In this document: positions 1-8,882 of the stretch, in pieces
Layout: every line of letters begins with the position of its first letter
How positions within the stretch are numbered: the stretch's first letter is position 1
From: an uncultured Pelagibacteraceae bacterium
GTDB taxonomy: Bacteria; Pseudomonadota; Alphaproteobacteria; Pelagibacterales; Pelagibacteraceae
Direction of reading: 5' to 3'
DNA: 41,636 bases
NCBI GenBank assembly: GCA_902519945.1
Contig: CABYLY010000002.1
Coordinates: 109,356 to 150,991, forward strand
Notes under the pieces: model-generated
What the model was told of the DNA's origin: nothing
The model's input: the letters and a program-made list of their open reading frames with translations, nothing else
The model's database searches: none
Position numbers and translations under genes: made by a program

Positions 1-514
1 CTCTAGTAAAAGGAACTACACAAAAGTGGCAAAATTTATCACAACCTTCTTGAATAGTTAAAAAAGAAGAAACTTTACTAGATGAATTTTTAATTTTGTC
101 TAAATAATCAAATTTAGAAATGGCATCGAACTCTGTCTCCTCAATTTTTTTTTGTTTATTAAAGTATTCCTTAATTTTATCATTAATTTTATGATAAGCC
201 TGAGGCCCTATTACTATATCTATATAAGGCTCTCTTTTTAACATTTCCTCGTTTTCTGCTTGTGCAACGCAACCAGCGACTATTACGAGAGGTTTTTTTT
301 TTGACTTAAAATTTTTTTTTACTCTTCCAATTTCATGATAAACTTTTTCTTTTGCTTTATCTCTTATATGACAAGTATTTAATAAAAAACAATCTGTATT
401 ATTTAAATTTTCAGTTTTAAAAAAACCTATTTCTTTCACTGTATCAATTATACGATTAGAATCATATTCATTCATTTGGCAACCAAATGTTTTAATATAT
501 ATTTTCTTACTCAT
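1..514 (-). CDS. miaB: tRNA-2-methylthio-N6-dimethylallyladenosine synthase, partial (C-terminal part cut by window edge)
   Basis: Radical-SAM methylthiotransferase that converts i6A37 to ms2i6A37 in tRNAs reading UNN codons. The visible 171 codons hold the N-terminal UPF0004 domain, starting MSKKIYIKTFGCQMNEYDS, with its cluster cysteines (GCQMN, LNTCHIRDKA, VAGCVAQ). They also hold the radical-SAM motif GCDKFCHFCVVPFTR (CxxxCxxC), where the window ends. The ATG at 514-512 overlaps the stop codon of the upstream fur gene by 8 bp, so the two are translationally linked. Fur next to MiaB is a common alphaproteobacterial arrangement. Identification is secure; the TRAM domain lies outside the window. 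Confidence 0.95.
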   Translation of the reverse strand, partial: MSKKIYIKTFGCQMNEYDSNRIIDTVKEIGFFKTENLNNTDCFLLNTCHIRDKAKEKVYHEIGRVKKNFKSKKKPLVIVAGCVAQAENEEMLKREPYIDIVIGPQAYHKINDKIKEYFNKQKKIEETEFDAISKFDYLDKIKNSSSKVSSFLTIQEGCDKFCHFCVVPFTR

Positions 515-950
515 TTTTAGAGTTAACTTTTACACCGTACAGCTCAAGTTTATGATCAACTAATTTATAGCCGTATTTTTCAGCAACTTTTTTTTGTAAT
601 TTTTCGATTTCTTCATCAACGAACTCGATTATTTCTCCAGATTTAATGTCAATTAAATGATCGTGATGACTTTCGATCATGGCTTCGTACCTTGCTTTAC
701 CACCTTTAAAATCATGTTTCGTGAGAATTCCTGCTTCCTCGAAAAGTTTTACTGTTCTGTATACTGTAGCTATACTTATCTTGGGATCAACTTTTGACAC
801 TCTACTGTACAATTCATCAACATCTGGGTGATCAGACTCACCATATTCTTTTTTAGACTCAGAAATTATCTTTGCGATAATTCTTCTTTGATCAGTAAGT
901 TTGACACCTTTTGACAAACACTTTTGCTCTATAGTTTCAGACATATTCAA
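507..950 (-). CDS. fur: Fur-family metal-responsive transcriptional regulator (alphaproteobacterial Fur/Mur type)
   Basis: Dimeric DNA-binding repressor sensing iron or manganese. The 147-residue protein has an N-terminal winged helix with the recognition segment SIATVYRTVKLFEEAG (about residues 59-74). The metal-binding/dimerisation domain starts at ESHHDHLID (about 94-101). The CxxC structural-zinc motif of enterobacterial Fur is absent (DIKSGEIIEF in its place), as in alphaproteobacterial Fur/Mur proteins. Whether the effector is Fe or Mn cannot be decided from sequence. Two starts are possible, Met1 (950) or Met3 (944). The gene lies 2 bp downstream of tsaB and overlaps miaB, so it is probably co-transcribed with both. 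No clear Fur operator was recognised nearby. Confidence 0.92.
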   Translation of the reverse strand: MNMSETIEQKCLSKGVKLTDQRRIIAKIISESKKEYGESDHPDVDELYSRVSKVDPKISIATVYRTVKLFEEAGILTKHDFKGGKARYEAMIESHHDHLIDIKSGEIIEFVDEEIEKLQKKVAEKYGYKLVDHKLELYGVKVNSKNE

Positions 951-952
951 TT

Positions 953-1339
953 TTAACTCATATAACCAGGATTAATCAAATTTTTTTTGATCTTAAATTT
1001 TTCGCATAGACTGGGTATATCCTCGTAATTTATCTTATTTTCACCTTTAAAATCAGCAAAACTATAACAATAATAATCAATTTTTTTAGTTAAACGTAAT
1101 GCTTTCACGACCGACAATGAGTTTCTAATTCCTGCAAAACTCCCTGGGCCACGATTTACATAAATTTCTGAAACTTGATTGAAACCTAAATTTATAGACT
1201 TTAAAAAATCATCAATAAGAATGATCAACTTTTCATAGTTATTTTTACTGTTTTCATGAGTTATATTATAATTATTATGATCACTAATGATCATAAAAAA
1301 AAGTTTATTATTAGCTGCATCAATTATAAGTTTTTTCAT
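953..1339 (-). CDS. tsaB: TsaB, tRNA threonylcarbamoyladenosine partner protein, half-size
   Basis: TsaB (YeaZ) is the inactive ASKHA-fold partner that activates TsaD in t6A37 tRNA synthesis. The N-terminus MKKLIIDAANNKLFF and the hallmark GPGSFAGIRNSLSVVKAL (about residues 66-83) are clear family signatures. At 128 residues it is much shorter than the usual 200-230: the second lobe is almost gone. The end (LINPGYMS) still resembles the family's terminal P-x-Y-L strand, which suggests an internal deletion rather than a nonsense truncation. rimI, which usually follows tsaB in this neighbourhood, is missing. The first 53 bp are antisense to the signal-peptide coding region of the divergent deacetylase gene. 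Confidence 0.85.
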   Translation of the reverse strand: MKKLIIDAANNKLFFMIISDHNNYNITHENSKNNYEKLIILIDDFLKSINLGFNQVSEIYVNRGPGSFAGIRNSLSVVKALRLTKKIDYYCYSFADFKGENKINYEDIPSLCEKFKIKKNLINPGYMS

Positions 1340-2348
1340 TTTACAGTTATTATTTTTATCTCATTCTAAATCACAAGAAAATAATAGTAAACATTACGCA
1401 AATGATAGTGGTATTTTATCAATAATGTATCACCGATTTAACGAAAACAAATATCCCTCCACAAATATAAAAATGGATGTCTTTGATCAGCAAATGAAAA
1501 TTATAACTGAGCTGGGATATAAATTTTACAATCCAAAAAAGTTTTTAGAGGAGTTTGATAGACCAAAAAAAGAGAAAAAAATTCTCATAACAATAGATGA
1601 TGGATTTAAATCATTTTATAACGAAGCTTGGCCTTATTTAAAAAAAAATCAAATACCGTTTATTCTCTTTGTATCAACTGAGCCTGTGGGAAAAAACGGA
1701 TATATGACCTGGGATGAAATCAAAGAGATAGCTAATTCTAATATAGGATTTATCGGTCACCACTCACATACTCATGAATATCTAATTGATATGAGTAATT
1801 CCGAATTTATAAAAGATATTGAAATTTCATCAAAAATTTTTAAAGAAAAATTAGGCTACGTTCCTCAAATTTTTTCTTATCCATTTGGTGAATATTCACT
1901 TTTTATGAAAAATTATATTTCAAAAAATTTTAAAGTCGCTTTTGGACAACATTCTGGTGTAATTGATATCAATAAAGATAAATTTGAATTACCAAGATTT
2001 CCTATAAATGAAAAATATGGTAAATTAAAAAGATTTAAATCTTTGATAAATTATTTTCCTTTGGAATATAAGTCACTAGAGCCTGAGGAAAAAAAAATCG
2101 AAAATAACAATAATCCACCAAGTTTAGTTGTTGAGTTTTTTAATGAACAACAAAATATTAATAATATAAATTGCTATTCTAATGATGGTGGGAACTGGAA
2201 AAAATCCAATTTAATATTTAAAAAGAATAAATTAATTATTAATTTTGAGGAAAAATTTCTACCAAGAAGAGGTAGGATAAATTGTTCTCTTAATGACAAC
2301 GGTAAATGGCGGTGGTTTGGTACACAATTTGTGGTAAAAAAAAACTAA
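1287..2348 (+). CDS. Secreted polysaccharide deacetylase (NodB/CE4 family)
   Basis: Probable metal-dependent N-deacetylase of cell-wall or exopolysaccharide amino sugars. Residues 1-30 form an N-terminal signal peptide or anchor (KK, then a long Leu/Ile/Phe stretch, then SHSKSQ). Residues about 43-165 carry NodB-type motifs: LSIMYHRF, ITIDDGF (metal-binding Asp pair, about 101-107) and GHHSHTHEYL (His ligands, about 157-166). A C-terminal domain of about 100 residues, with two short Cys/Trp-containing repeats (NCYSNDGGNWKKS, NCSLNDNGKWRW), looks like a beta-rich accessory module. The ATG at 1287 is chosen because it supplies the signal peptide, although it overlaps tsaB antisense. The substrate is unknown. 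The stop codon overlaps that of the convergent glucosaminidase gene. Confidence 0.85.
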   Translation: MIIKKSLLLAASIISFFILQLLFLSHSKSQENNSKHYANDSGILSIMYHRFNENKYPSTNIKMDVFDQQMKIITELGYKFYNPKKFLEEFDRPKKEKKILITIDDGFKSFYNEAWPYLKKNQIPFILFVSTEPVGKNGYMTWDEIKEIANSNIGFIGHHSHTHEYLIDMSNSEFIKDIEISSKIFKEKLGYVPQIFSYPFGEYSLFMKNYISKNFKVAFGQHSGVIDINKDKFELPRFPINEKYGKLKRFKSLINYFPLEYKSLEPEEKKIENNNNPPSLVVEFFNEQQNINNINCYSNDGGNWKKSNLIFKKNKLIINFEEKFLPRRGRINCSLNDNGKWRWFGTQFVVKKN

Positions 2349-3421
2349 ATTAAACTCTCAAGTTCTATGCTTGAAGGTAATAACTTTGCATCATCAAAAT
2401 CTTTTAAACTATTTTGAGCAATTATCTTTTTTAAAACTTCCACATACTTATCTCCTGTCTCAGCATACTTATCCAAATATTCTGCAAGAATAAGACTATC
2501 TAAAGGTTTTCCATTATCTCTTAGCTCGGCTCTTGCTTTTCTAAAATCTTTGTAAGAAGAATGTGTGTTTAAATTTCTTTGATAGGCTCTTACCGATGCC
2601 TGCAAAACATTAAATTTCATTACTTTATGTCCCTCATTTTTATCCGATTCTTTCGGTCTTAAACCCTCTCCAGACCATGTCCATTGACCAAATAAAGCAT
2701 TGCCCTCCAATGCAAACCTTGAAGTACCCCAGCCTGTTTCCTTGGCAGCTTGAGCCAAAGCCAATGATACAGGGACCTCATCCATCCGGATTTTTAAAGT
2801 TGATAGATCTTTAGAGGGAATTCCGTACTGTTTATATTTTTTAGCTAACCATTTTTTTTCTAAATCTGAATTATTGCTTTTATTAATTATGCTAAATAAT
2901 CTTTTTCGATCGATCCGAATATTATTATTTTCTTTCAAAATTAAAGGTAAAACAATTTGAATAAAAAATTCTTTTCTTTTTTTTGTGCTTTCAATCATTT
3001 TTATTTCATTAGGTAACAAAGTTAAAGCAACTGGTTTTACAAGTTTCTTTTCTCTAACATCCTCTAATTTATATTTTGTATCCTCAAATAATTGTTTTAT
3101 TGTGGATGCATTTAATCTTACCGTATCAACTTCTAGGTCATTCAGACTAAAAATATCGACTAACAAGTCCTTTTCATCAAGTAATTCAGTTTTTTCTTCA
3201 GCACCATTATTTTTACTATTTAAAGTGTAGGCTAAAACTGCTTTTGAATTATTTTGAAATTCTAAATTATCTTTATTTACAAAGGTAATAAAAATTGGCA
3301 TAGAATAAAAAAAGAAAATCAAAATTAAAGATGATATAAAAATTCTTGGAATAGAGCCTAGCTCATTTTTGTCAAAAAACTTAAAAAATTTAACTTTATT
3401 ATTAAATACTCTTTTCCTCAT
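2345..3421 (-). CDS. Bax-like glucosaminidase-domain protein (putative peptidoglycan hydrolase)
   Basis: 358-residue membrane-anchored protein. A basic N-terminus and one membrane segment (about residues 25-48) precede a low-complexity linker region and a C-terminal GH73/FlgJ-like glucosaminidase domain. The signature LALAQAAKETGWGTSRFA, with the putative catalytic Glu at about 228, and GNALFGQWTW match the E. coli Bax protein family. Members are expected to cleave beta-N-acetylglucosaminyl bonds in peptidoglycan in the periplasm. The protein is longer than E. coli Bax because of the N-terminal extension. It lies 1 bp downstream of nfu on the same strand and converges with a polysaccharide deacetylase, so two envelope-glycan genes meet tail to tail. 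Domain call is firm; exact substrate is inference. Confidence 0.87.
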   Translation of the reverse strand: MRKRVFNNKVKFFKFFDKNELGSIPRIFISSLILIFFFYSMPIFITFVNKDNLEFQNNSKAVLAYTLNSKNNGAEEKTELLDEKDLLVDIFSLNDLEVDTVRLNASTIKQLFEDTKYKLEDVREKKLVKPVALTLLPNEIKMIESTKKRKEFFIQIVLPLILKENNNIRIDRKRLFSIINKSNNSDLEKKWLAKKYKQYGIPSKDLSTLKIRMDEVPVSLALAQAAKETGWGTSRFALEGNALFGQWTWSGEGLRPKESDKNEGHKVMKFNVLQASVRAYQRNLNTHSSYKDFRKARAELRDNGKPLDSLILAEYLDKYAETGDKYVEVLKKIIAQNSLKDFDDAKLLPSSIELESLI

Positions 3422-3422
3422 T

Positions 3423-3962
3423 TCAAATTGCTTGGACCTCCTTTACCTCTGGAATATAGTGACGTAAGAGATTTTGAACACCTTGCTTAAGAGTCATGGT
3501 TGAGCTTGGGCATCCGGAACAACTTCCTTGTAATTGTACTTTTACAATACCATCTTTAAATTCTTTAAATTTAATATCTCCACCATCTTTAGCTACTGCA
3601 GGTCTTATTTTTTGTTCTAAAATCTTAACAATTTTTTTTTCTATATCTTTTAAATCCTCTGTAGTTTCGTTATCATTTTTATCGATTACAAACTCTTTTC
3701 CAGTTGCATAGAAGTCATTAATTAATGAGATAACAATATGTTTTATATCATCCCAAGAAAAATCATCATGCTTGTTTATTGATATAAAATCTTTGCCCAA
3801 GAAAATTCCTTCTACTCCATTAACTGACAGCAAGTTTTTGATTAGCTCATTATTAATCTCATCTTTTCTTGTAACTTCAAAAGACCCAGAATTTGAAACT
3901 ATTTTACCAGGTAAAAACTTTATAGAGTTTGGATTTGGAGTTGCTTCTGTTTGAACGAACAT
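3423..3962 (-). CDS. nfuA: Nfu-type iron-sulfur cluster carrier protein
   Basis: Delivers assembled Fe-S clusters to apoproteins in the cytoplasm. Two domains are visible. The Nfu N-terminal domain (about residues 1-88) begins MFVQTEATPNPNSIKFLPG, a family hallmark. The NifU C-terminal domain (about 105-179) has RPAVAKDGGDI and the cluster-binding CSGCPSS (Cys148, Cys151). This is the alphaproteobacterial/mitochondrial Nfu1 arrangement, not the A-type-domain fusion seen in E. coli NfuA. It is downstream of trpS (52-bp gap) and immediately upstream of the Bax-like gene. The murJ-trpS-nfu order is conserved in many Alphaproteobacteria. Complete length for the family. Confidence 0.93.
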   Translation of the reverse strand: MFVQTEATPNPNSIKFLPGKIVSNSGSFEVTRKDEINNELIKNLLSVNGVEGIFLGKDFISINKHDDFSWDDIKHIVISLINDFYATGKEFVIDKNDNETTEDLKDIEKKIVKILEQKIRPAVAKDGGDIKFKEFKDGIVKVQLQGSCSGCPSSTMTLKQGVQNLLRHYIPEVKEVQAI

Positions 3963-4014
3963 GTTTTATATATAATAGATATTTATCAAAATTAAACTTG
4001 ATAATAAATTTTTT

Positions 4015-5016
4015 TTAAAAACCTACTATTTTATGAATTTCTTTAATTTTTTTTGAAGCTATTTCATTAGCTTTTTTTGACCCCTCGTCAAGAATTTGTT
4101 CAATGTAAGATCTGTCATTTAACAATTTTTTAATTTCTTTCGTTATAGGCTCAATTTTATCAACCAAAACTTGTGATAAAGACTCTTTAAATTCTGAAAA
4201 GTTTTTGCCAGATAAGATCTCAATATTTTGTTCTATCTTTGTGTTAGTCAAACTTGAATATATACTAATTAAATTTCTTGCTTCTGGTCTGCTTTCTAAT
4301 TCTTCAGTATCTTTAGGCATTGGGAAAGTATCAGTCTTTGCTTTTTTTATTTTATTTATTATTTGATCTTTATTATCAGTTAAATTAATTCTACTAGCAT
4401 CAGATGAGTCTGATTTACTCATTTTTCTTAAACCATCTTTAAGACTCATAATTCTTGAAAATTCTTTTTGGATTAATGGATCAGGTATTTTAAAAAAATT
4501 TTCAATCTCAAACTCATTATTAAATTTTTGAGCAATGTCTCTGGACAATTCAAGATGTTGCTTTTGATCATCCCCAACTGGTACATGTGTTGCATCATAA
4601 AGTAAGATATCCGCAGCCATTAAAATTGGGTACGAATATAATCCTACACTTGCTTTTTCTTTATCTTTACCGGCCTTTTCTTTAAATTGGGTCATCCTAT
4701 TTAACCATCCCATTCTAGCCACACAACTTAAAATCCATGCTGCCTCTGAATGTGCTGGAACTCTTGACTGGTTAAAGATTATATTTTTTTTTGGATCGAT
4801 GCCACTTGCAATAAAACTTGCAACTGTCTCATTAATATTGTCTCTTAATTTTTTTGGATCTTGTTTCGTTGTAATTGAATGAAGATCAACTACACAAAAA
4901 ATACATTGATTTTTATTATCTTTACTAAGCTCAACAAAATTTTTAATTGCACCAAGGTAATTCCCTAAATGTAAATTACCTGTAGGCTGAACTCCTGAAA
5001 ATATTTTTTTACTCAT
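4015..5016 (-). CDS. trpS: Tryptophan-tRNA ligase
   Basis: Class I aminoacyl-tRNA synthetase charging tRNA-Trp. The HIGH-like motif is GVQPTGNLHLGNYLGA (about residues 8-23) and the KMSKS loop is LRKMSKSDSSD (198-202). Further TrpRS signatures are LYDATHVPVGDDQKQHLEL and FNQSRVPAHSEAAWIL. The 333 residues are normal for the bacterial enzyme. It starts 2 bp after the murJ stop and is therefore almost certainly in one operon with it. No attenuator-like leader was seen, and none would be expected at an internal operon position. Confidence 0.97.
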   Translation of the reverse strand: MSKKIFSGVQPTGNLHLGNYLGAIKNFVELSKDNKNQCIFCVVDLHSITTKQDPKKLRDNINETVASFIASGIDPKKNIIFNQSRVPAHSEAAWILSCVARMGWLNRMTQFKEKAGKDKEKASVGLYSYPILMAADILLYDATHVPVGDDQKQHLELSRDIAQKFNNEFEIENFFKIPDPLIQKEFSRIMSLKDGLRKMSKSDSSDASRINLTDNKDQIINKIKKAKTDTFPMPKDTEELESRPEARNLISIYSSLTNTKIEQNIEILSGKNFSEFKESLSQVLVDKIEPITKEIKKLLNDRSYIEQILDEGSKKANEIASKKIKEIHKIVGF

Positions 5017-5018
5017 TG

Positions 5019-6548
5019 TTAATACTTTAATTTAATATCATCAATTTTAAAAGCTTTGATAAGAAATGATGTAAATACATAAAATACAATGCACAATAAA
5101 ACTGTAATTATTAAATAAACTGATTTAAGATAATATTCAAAACTCAATTGATTTTCAAAAACCGATATCAAAAACTTAAAGAATACAGCCATTAAAAAAG
5201 AAACAAAAATTATTTTGAAGAATCTTGATATAAAAATTTTATTAAATTTAAATAACTTACTTTTTTTTAAATAAATAAATAAAACAATTGAATTAAACCA
5301 TGAGGAAATAGTTGTTGCAATTGGAATTATAATAAATCCAATACTTTTAAAATAATAAATACTTATTATTATATTTAAAATTACAGATATAAGTGAAATA
5401 TAAAAAGGTGTTTTAGTATCGTGCTTAGCAAAGAAAAAACTTGAAAAAACCTTAATTAATGCAAACGCTGGAAGTCCCAATCCAAAAAAATAAAGTGCTC
5501 TTGCAGAATTTTCTACTGACACCGTTGAAAAAGATCCATAACCAAATAAACCAGATATAATTTCATTAGATCCAACAAATAATGCTGCCGTTGCCGGAAG
5601 ACTCAAAAACATGCTTAATTCCAAAGCTTTATTTTGAATTATAGTGATCTTATTTTTATTTCTTAAAGCCATGTATTTCGAAAGCTGAGGTAAAACAACA
5701 ACACTAATAGCAATTCCAGCGATTGCTAAATTTATCTGATAAATCCTGTCTGCATAATACAAATATGAAACAGCACTAGCCTGAAAGGATGCAATTATTG
5801 TACCAACTAAAATATTTATTTGTGTAACACCTGACGAAAAAATACTTGGTAAAAGTTTGTTAAAAAAAAATCTTATATCTTTATTTAATTTAATCTTAAA
5901 ATTAAATTTTGGTGAGTAATGTTTAATTACAAATTTGTAAAGAAAGATTAATTGTATTAAACCACCTAGTGAAACTCCGTAGGAAAGATAATAAACAAGT
6001 TCGTCATTAATAAACTTTCCGAAAAGCAAAACAACAATTAGGACTACATTTAAAATAATTGGAGCTGCAGATGCAGCAGCGAATTTATTATGTGAATTTA
6101 AAATGGCTGAAAAAAAAGAGGATAGGCAAACAAGCATTAAAAAAGGAAAGGTAATTCTCGTTAATTTTGTTGCTAATTCGATTTTTTCTGAATTTTCAAC
6201 AAATCCAGGGGCAAGAAGACCTACAAGTCCTGGCATAAAAATTTGCGCTACAAGTGTCAAGATAAGCAAAATCAAAAATAAAATATTAAAAACTTCATTT
6301 GCAAACTTGTTAGATTGATTTTTTCCCTTAATAAGCTTTGAGGTATAATTTGGAACAAAAGCCGCATTAAATGTTCCTTCAGCAAATAGTCGCCTAAATG
6401 TATTAGGTATTCTAAATGCAACAAAAAATACGTCTGCTAAAAAACTTGTTCCAAGAAATACAGCAATCATAATATCTCTGAAATAACCAAGTATTCTGCT
6501 GATTATAGTATAAAAACTAAAAGTCCCTGTTGACTTAATCAAATTCAT
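5019..6548 (-). CDS. murJ: Lipid II flippase MurJ (MviN)
   Basis: Inner-membrane MOP-superfamily flippase that moves lipid II to the periplasmic face for peptidoglycan synthesis. The 509-residue polytopic protein (many hydrophobic segments, consistent with 14 helices) starts with typical family sequence: RILGYFRDIMIAVFLG and FRIPNTFRRLFAEGTFNAAFVPNY. The conserved Arg and Glu residues of this region are present. It is the first gene of the minus-strand run murJ-trpS-nfu-bax. The 50-bp divergent gap to maeB (6549-6598) must hold its promoter; TAATAT at about 6557 on the minus strand is a possible -10, with weak support. Confidence 0.96.
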   Translation of the reverse strand: MNLIKSTGTFSFYTIISRILGYFRDIMIAVFLGTSFLADVFFVAFRIPNTFRRLFAEGTFNAAFVPNYTSKLIKGKNQSNKFANEVFNILFLILLILTLVAQIFMPGLVGLLAPGFVENSEKIELATKLTRITFPFLMLVCLSSFFSAILNSHNKFAAASAAPIILNVVLIVVLLFGKFINDELVYYLSYGVSLGGLIQLIFLYKFVIKHYSPKFNFKIKLNKDIRFFFNKLLPSIFSSGVTQINILVGTIIASFQASAVSYLYYADRIYQINLAIAGIAISVVVLPQLSKYMALRNKNKITIIQNKALELSMFLSLPATAALFVGSNEIISGLFGYGSFSTVSVENSARALYFFGLGLPAFALIKVFSSFFFAKHDTKTPFYISLISVILNIIISIYYFKSIGFIIIPIATTISSWFNSIVLFIYLKKSKLFKFNKIFISRFFKIIFVSFLMAVFFKFLISVFENQLSFEYYLKSVYLIITVLLCIVFYVFTSFLIKAFKIDDIKLKY

Positions 6549-6598
6549 AAATCATATTAGTCTTAATTCTACCTCATTTGTACACCTAATTAACAAAA

Positions 6599-8881
6599 AT
6601 GAAAAAAACAAAAGTTGATCATTATACAGATAAAGAAGCTTTAGAATTTCACAGCCATAAAAAACCTGGGAAGATTGAGATTTCATCTTCAAAAAATATG
6701 ACTACAAAAAGGGATCTGGCGTTAGCATATTCACCTGGTGTAGCGGCACCGGTCAGAGCAATAAGTGAAAATCCTGAAGCTGCATTTGATTATACTAGCA
6801 AAGGTAATCTTGTCGCTGTAATAAGTAATGGATCAGCTATTTTAGGAATGGGGAACCTAGGTGCTTTAGCATCAAAACCGGTTATGGAAGGAAAAGCAGT
6901 TTTATTTAAAAGATTTGCTGATATAGACTCGATTGATCTTGAAATTGATGCCTCTGACCCGAATGAAATAATTAATAGTATTAAAAACTTTGCACCCAGT
7001 TTTGGAGGTATAAATCTTGAAGATATTGCTGCACCTGACTGTTTTATAATAGAAGATAAACTTAAAGAAATTTTAGATATTCCAGTTTTTCACGACGATC
7101 AGCATGGAACTGCAATAATCACTACGGCGGCCTTAATCAATGCTTTGGATATTACAAAAAAAAAAATTAGTAAAATTAAAGTCGTTGTTAACGGAGCTGG
7201 AGCATCAGCGATGGCGTGTGCTAACTTATTTAAAAACAGTGGAGTACTTCAGGAAAATTTAACAATGGTTGATCGTAAAGGGGTCATATATGAGGGCCGA
7301 GAAAATCTTAATCAATGGAAATCTGCTTTCGCTATTGAGACTTCAGCACGAACATTAAGTGATGCAATTGATAATGCTGACGTATTTTTAGGTCTTTCCG
7401 TCAAAGGTGCTTTAACAAAAGATATGGTAAAAAAAATGGCAAAAAATCCTATAATTTTTGCTTGTGCAAACCCTGATCCAGAAATTACACCTGAGGAAAT
7501 TGAGGAAGTGAGAAATGATGCAATCATTGCAACAGGAAGATCAGATTATCCCAATCAAGTTAATAATCTTATTGGTTTTCCATATATATTCAGGGGTGCA
7601 CTTGATGTGAGGTCAAAAACTATCAATGAAGAAATGAAAGTGGCTGCGGCACATGCAATTGCTAACTTAGCAAAAGAGGAAGTACCTGACGAAGTGGTCG
7701 CGGCAATGGGAGGAGAAAGACCCCATTATGGTAAAGATTACATAATACCATCTACATTTGATCCCAGATTAATAAGTGTTATTCCTGCAGCTGTAGCCAA
7801 TGCAGCTATGCAAACTGGCGTAGCAAGAGTTAAAATTGACAATTTTGATACATATAAGGATCAACTTAAACAAAGGTTAGATCCAACTGTAACAATCATG
7901 CAAGGTATAAATGATTATATTAAGAAAAAGCCAAAAAAAGTTATTTTTGCAGATGGTGAAGACGAAAACATGCTTAAAGCAGCAATTGCCTTTAAAAACT
8001 CAAAATTAGGAACACCTATTTTAATTGGAAAAGAAGAAAAGATAAAAGAACAAATTAAAAAAATTGGTTACAATGAGAACTTTGACATCAAAATTGTAAA
8101 CTCCAAAGATAATTCAAGTAGAAAGAAATATACAAAGTATCTATTTGAAAAACTTCAAAGAGAAAAAGGTATGCTTGAGTGGGACTGCGATAGATTGGTT
8201 AAGAATGACAGAGTAATTTGGTCATCTTGTATGGTCGCCTGTGAAGATGCAGATGCAATGGTAACAGGAAATACAAGACGATATTCCTCATCATTAGAAA
8301 AAATAGTAAAAGTCGTTGATCCAAGACCTGGTGAAATAATGTTCGGTTTAAATCTAGTTGTAAACAGAGGAAAAACAATTTTTATTTGTGACACCTCTGT
8401 AATTGAGTACCCTGATGCTAATCAGCTTGCGGATATGGCGACTTCAGCAGCAAGAGTTGTGAGACTTTTTGGTTTTGACCCTAAAGTTGCTTTTTTATCT
8501 CACTCAACTTTTGGCGAGCCCGCAACAGATAGAACCAAAAGAATAAGTGATGCAGTAAAAATATTAAAAGAGAAAAAAGTTAACTTTAAATTTGATGGTG
8601 AAATGCAGCCAGATGTTGCGCTAGAGGAAATTTACAAAGATCTGTATCCCTTTTCTGAAATAGTGGGAAATTCAAATGTTTTAATAATGCCCAGTCAACA
8701 TAGTGCAGCTATTTCATATAAAATGATTAAATCTATGAGTAGAGCCAAGGTGATAGGCCCTTTACTTATTGGTTTAGGGCTACCTATTGAAATTGCTCCT
8801 TTGAGAAGTTCAACTTCAGAAATTTTAAATTTAGCTTCTATTGCAGCTTATTCTGCTGACGTTATTGATTATAAAAAATAG
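6599..8881 (+). CDS. maeB: NADP-dependent malic enzyme with C-terminal phosphotransacetylase-like domain
   Basis: Oxidatively decarboxylates malate to pyruvate, supplying pyruvate and NADPH. 760 residues make up the MaeB-type hybrid. The malic domain (about 1-425) shows LALAYSPGVAAPV, MGNLGALASKPVMEGKA, FHDDQHGTA (metal/substrate site, about 165-172) and the Rossmann motif VNGAGASAMACA. The PTA_PTB domain (about 430-760) has KVIFADGEDENM and VIGPLLIGLGLPI. In characterised hybrids the PTA part lacks transacetylase activity and acts as an allosteric acetyl-CoA sensor; this is assumed here. It converges on the BON-domain gene with a 1-bp gap. ATG at 6599 follows an A-rich stretch without a clear Shine-Dalgarno. 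Confidence 0.96.
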   Translation: MKKTKVDHYTDKEALEFHSHKKPGKIEISSSKNMTTKRDLALAYSPGVAAPVRAISENPEAAFDYTSKGNLVAVISNGSAILGMGNLGALASKPVMEGKAVLFKRFADIDSIDLEIDASDPNEIINSIKNFAPSFGGINLEDIAAPDCFIIEDKLKEILDIPVFHDDQHGTAIITTAALINALDITKKKISKIKVVVNGAGASAMACANLFKNSGVLQENLTMVDRKGVIYEGRENLNQWKSAFAIETSARTLSDAIDNADVFLGLSVKGALTKDMVKKMAKNPIIFACANPDPEITPEEIEEVRNDAIIATGRSDYPNQVNNLIGFPYIFRGALDVRSKTINEEMKVAAAHAIANLAKEEVPDEVVAAMGGERPHYGKDYIIPSTFDPRLISVIPAAVANAAMQTGVARVKIDNFDTYKDQLKQRLDPTVTIMQGINDYIKKKPKKVIFADGEDENMLKAAIAFKNSKLGTPILIGKEEKIKEQIKKIGYNENFDIKIVNSKDNSSRKKYTKYLFEKLQREKGMLEWDCDRLVKNDRVIWSSCMVACEDADAMVTGNTRRYSSSLEKIVKVVDPRPGEIMFGLNLVVNRGKTIFICDTSVIEYPDANQLADMATSAARVVRLFGFDPKVAFLSHSTFGEPATDRTKRISDAVKILKEKKVNFKFDGEMQPDVALEEIYKDLYPFSEIVGNSNVLIMPSQHSAAISYKMIKSMSRAKVIGPLLIGLGLPIEIAPLRSSTSEILNLASIAAYSADVIDYKK

Positions 8882-8882
8882 T

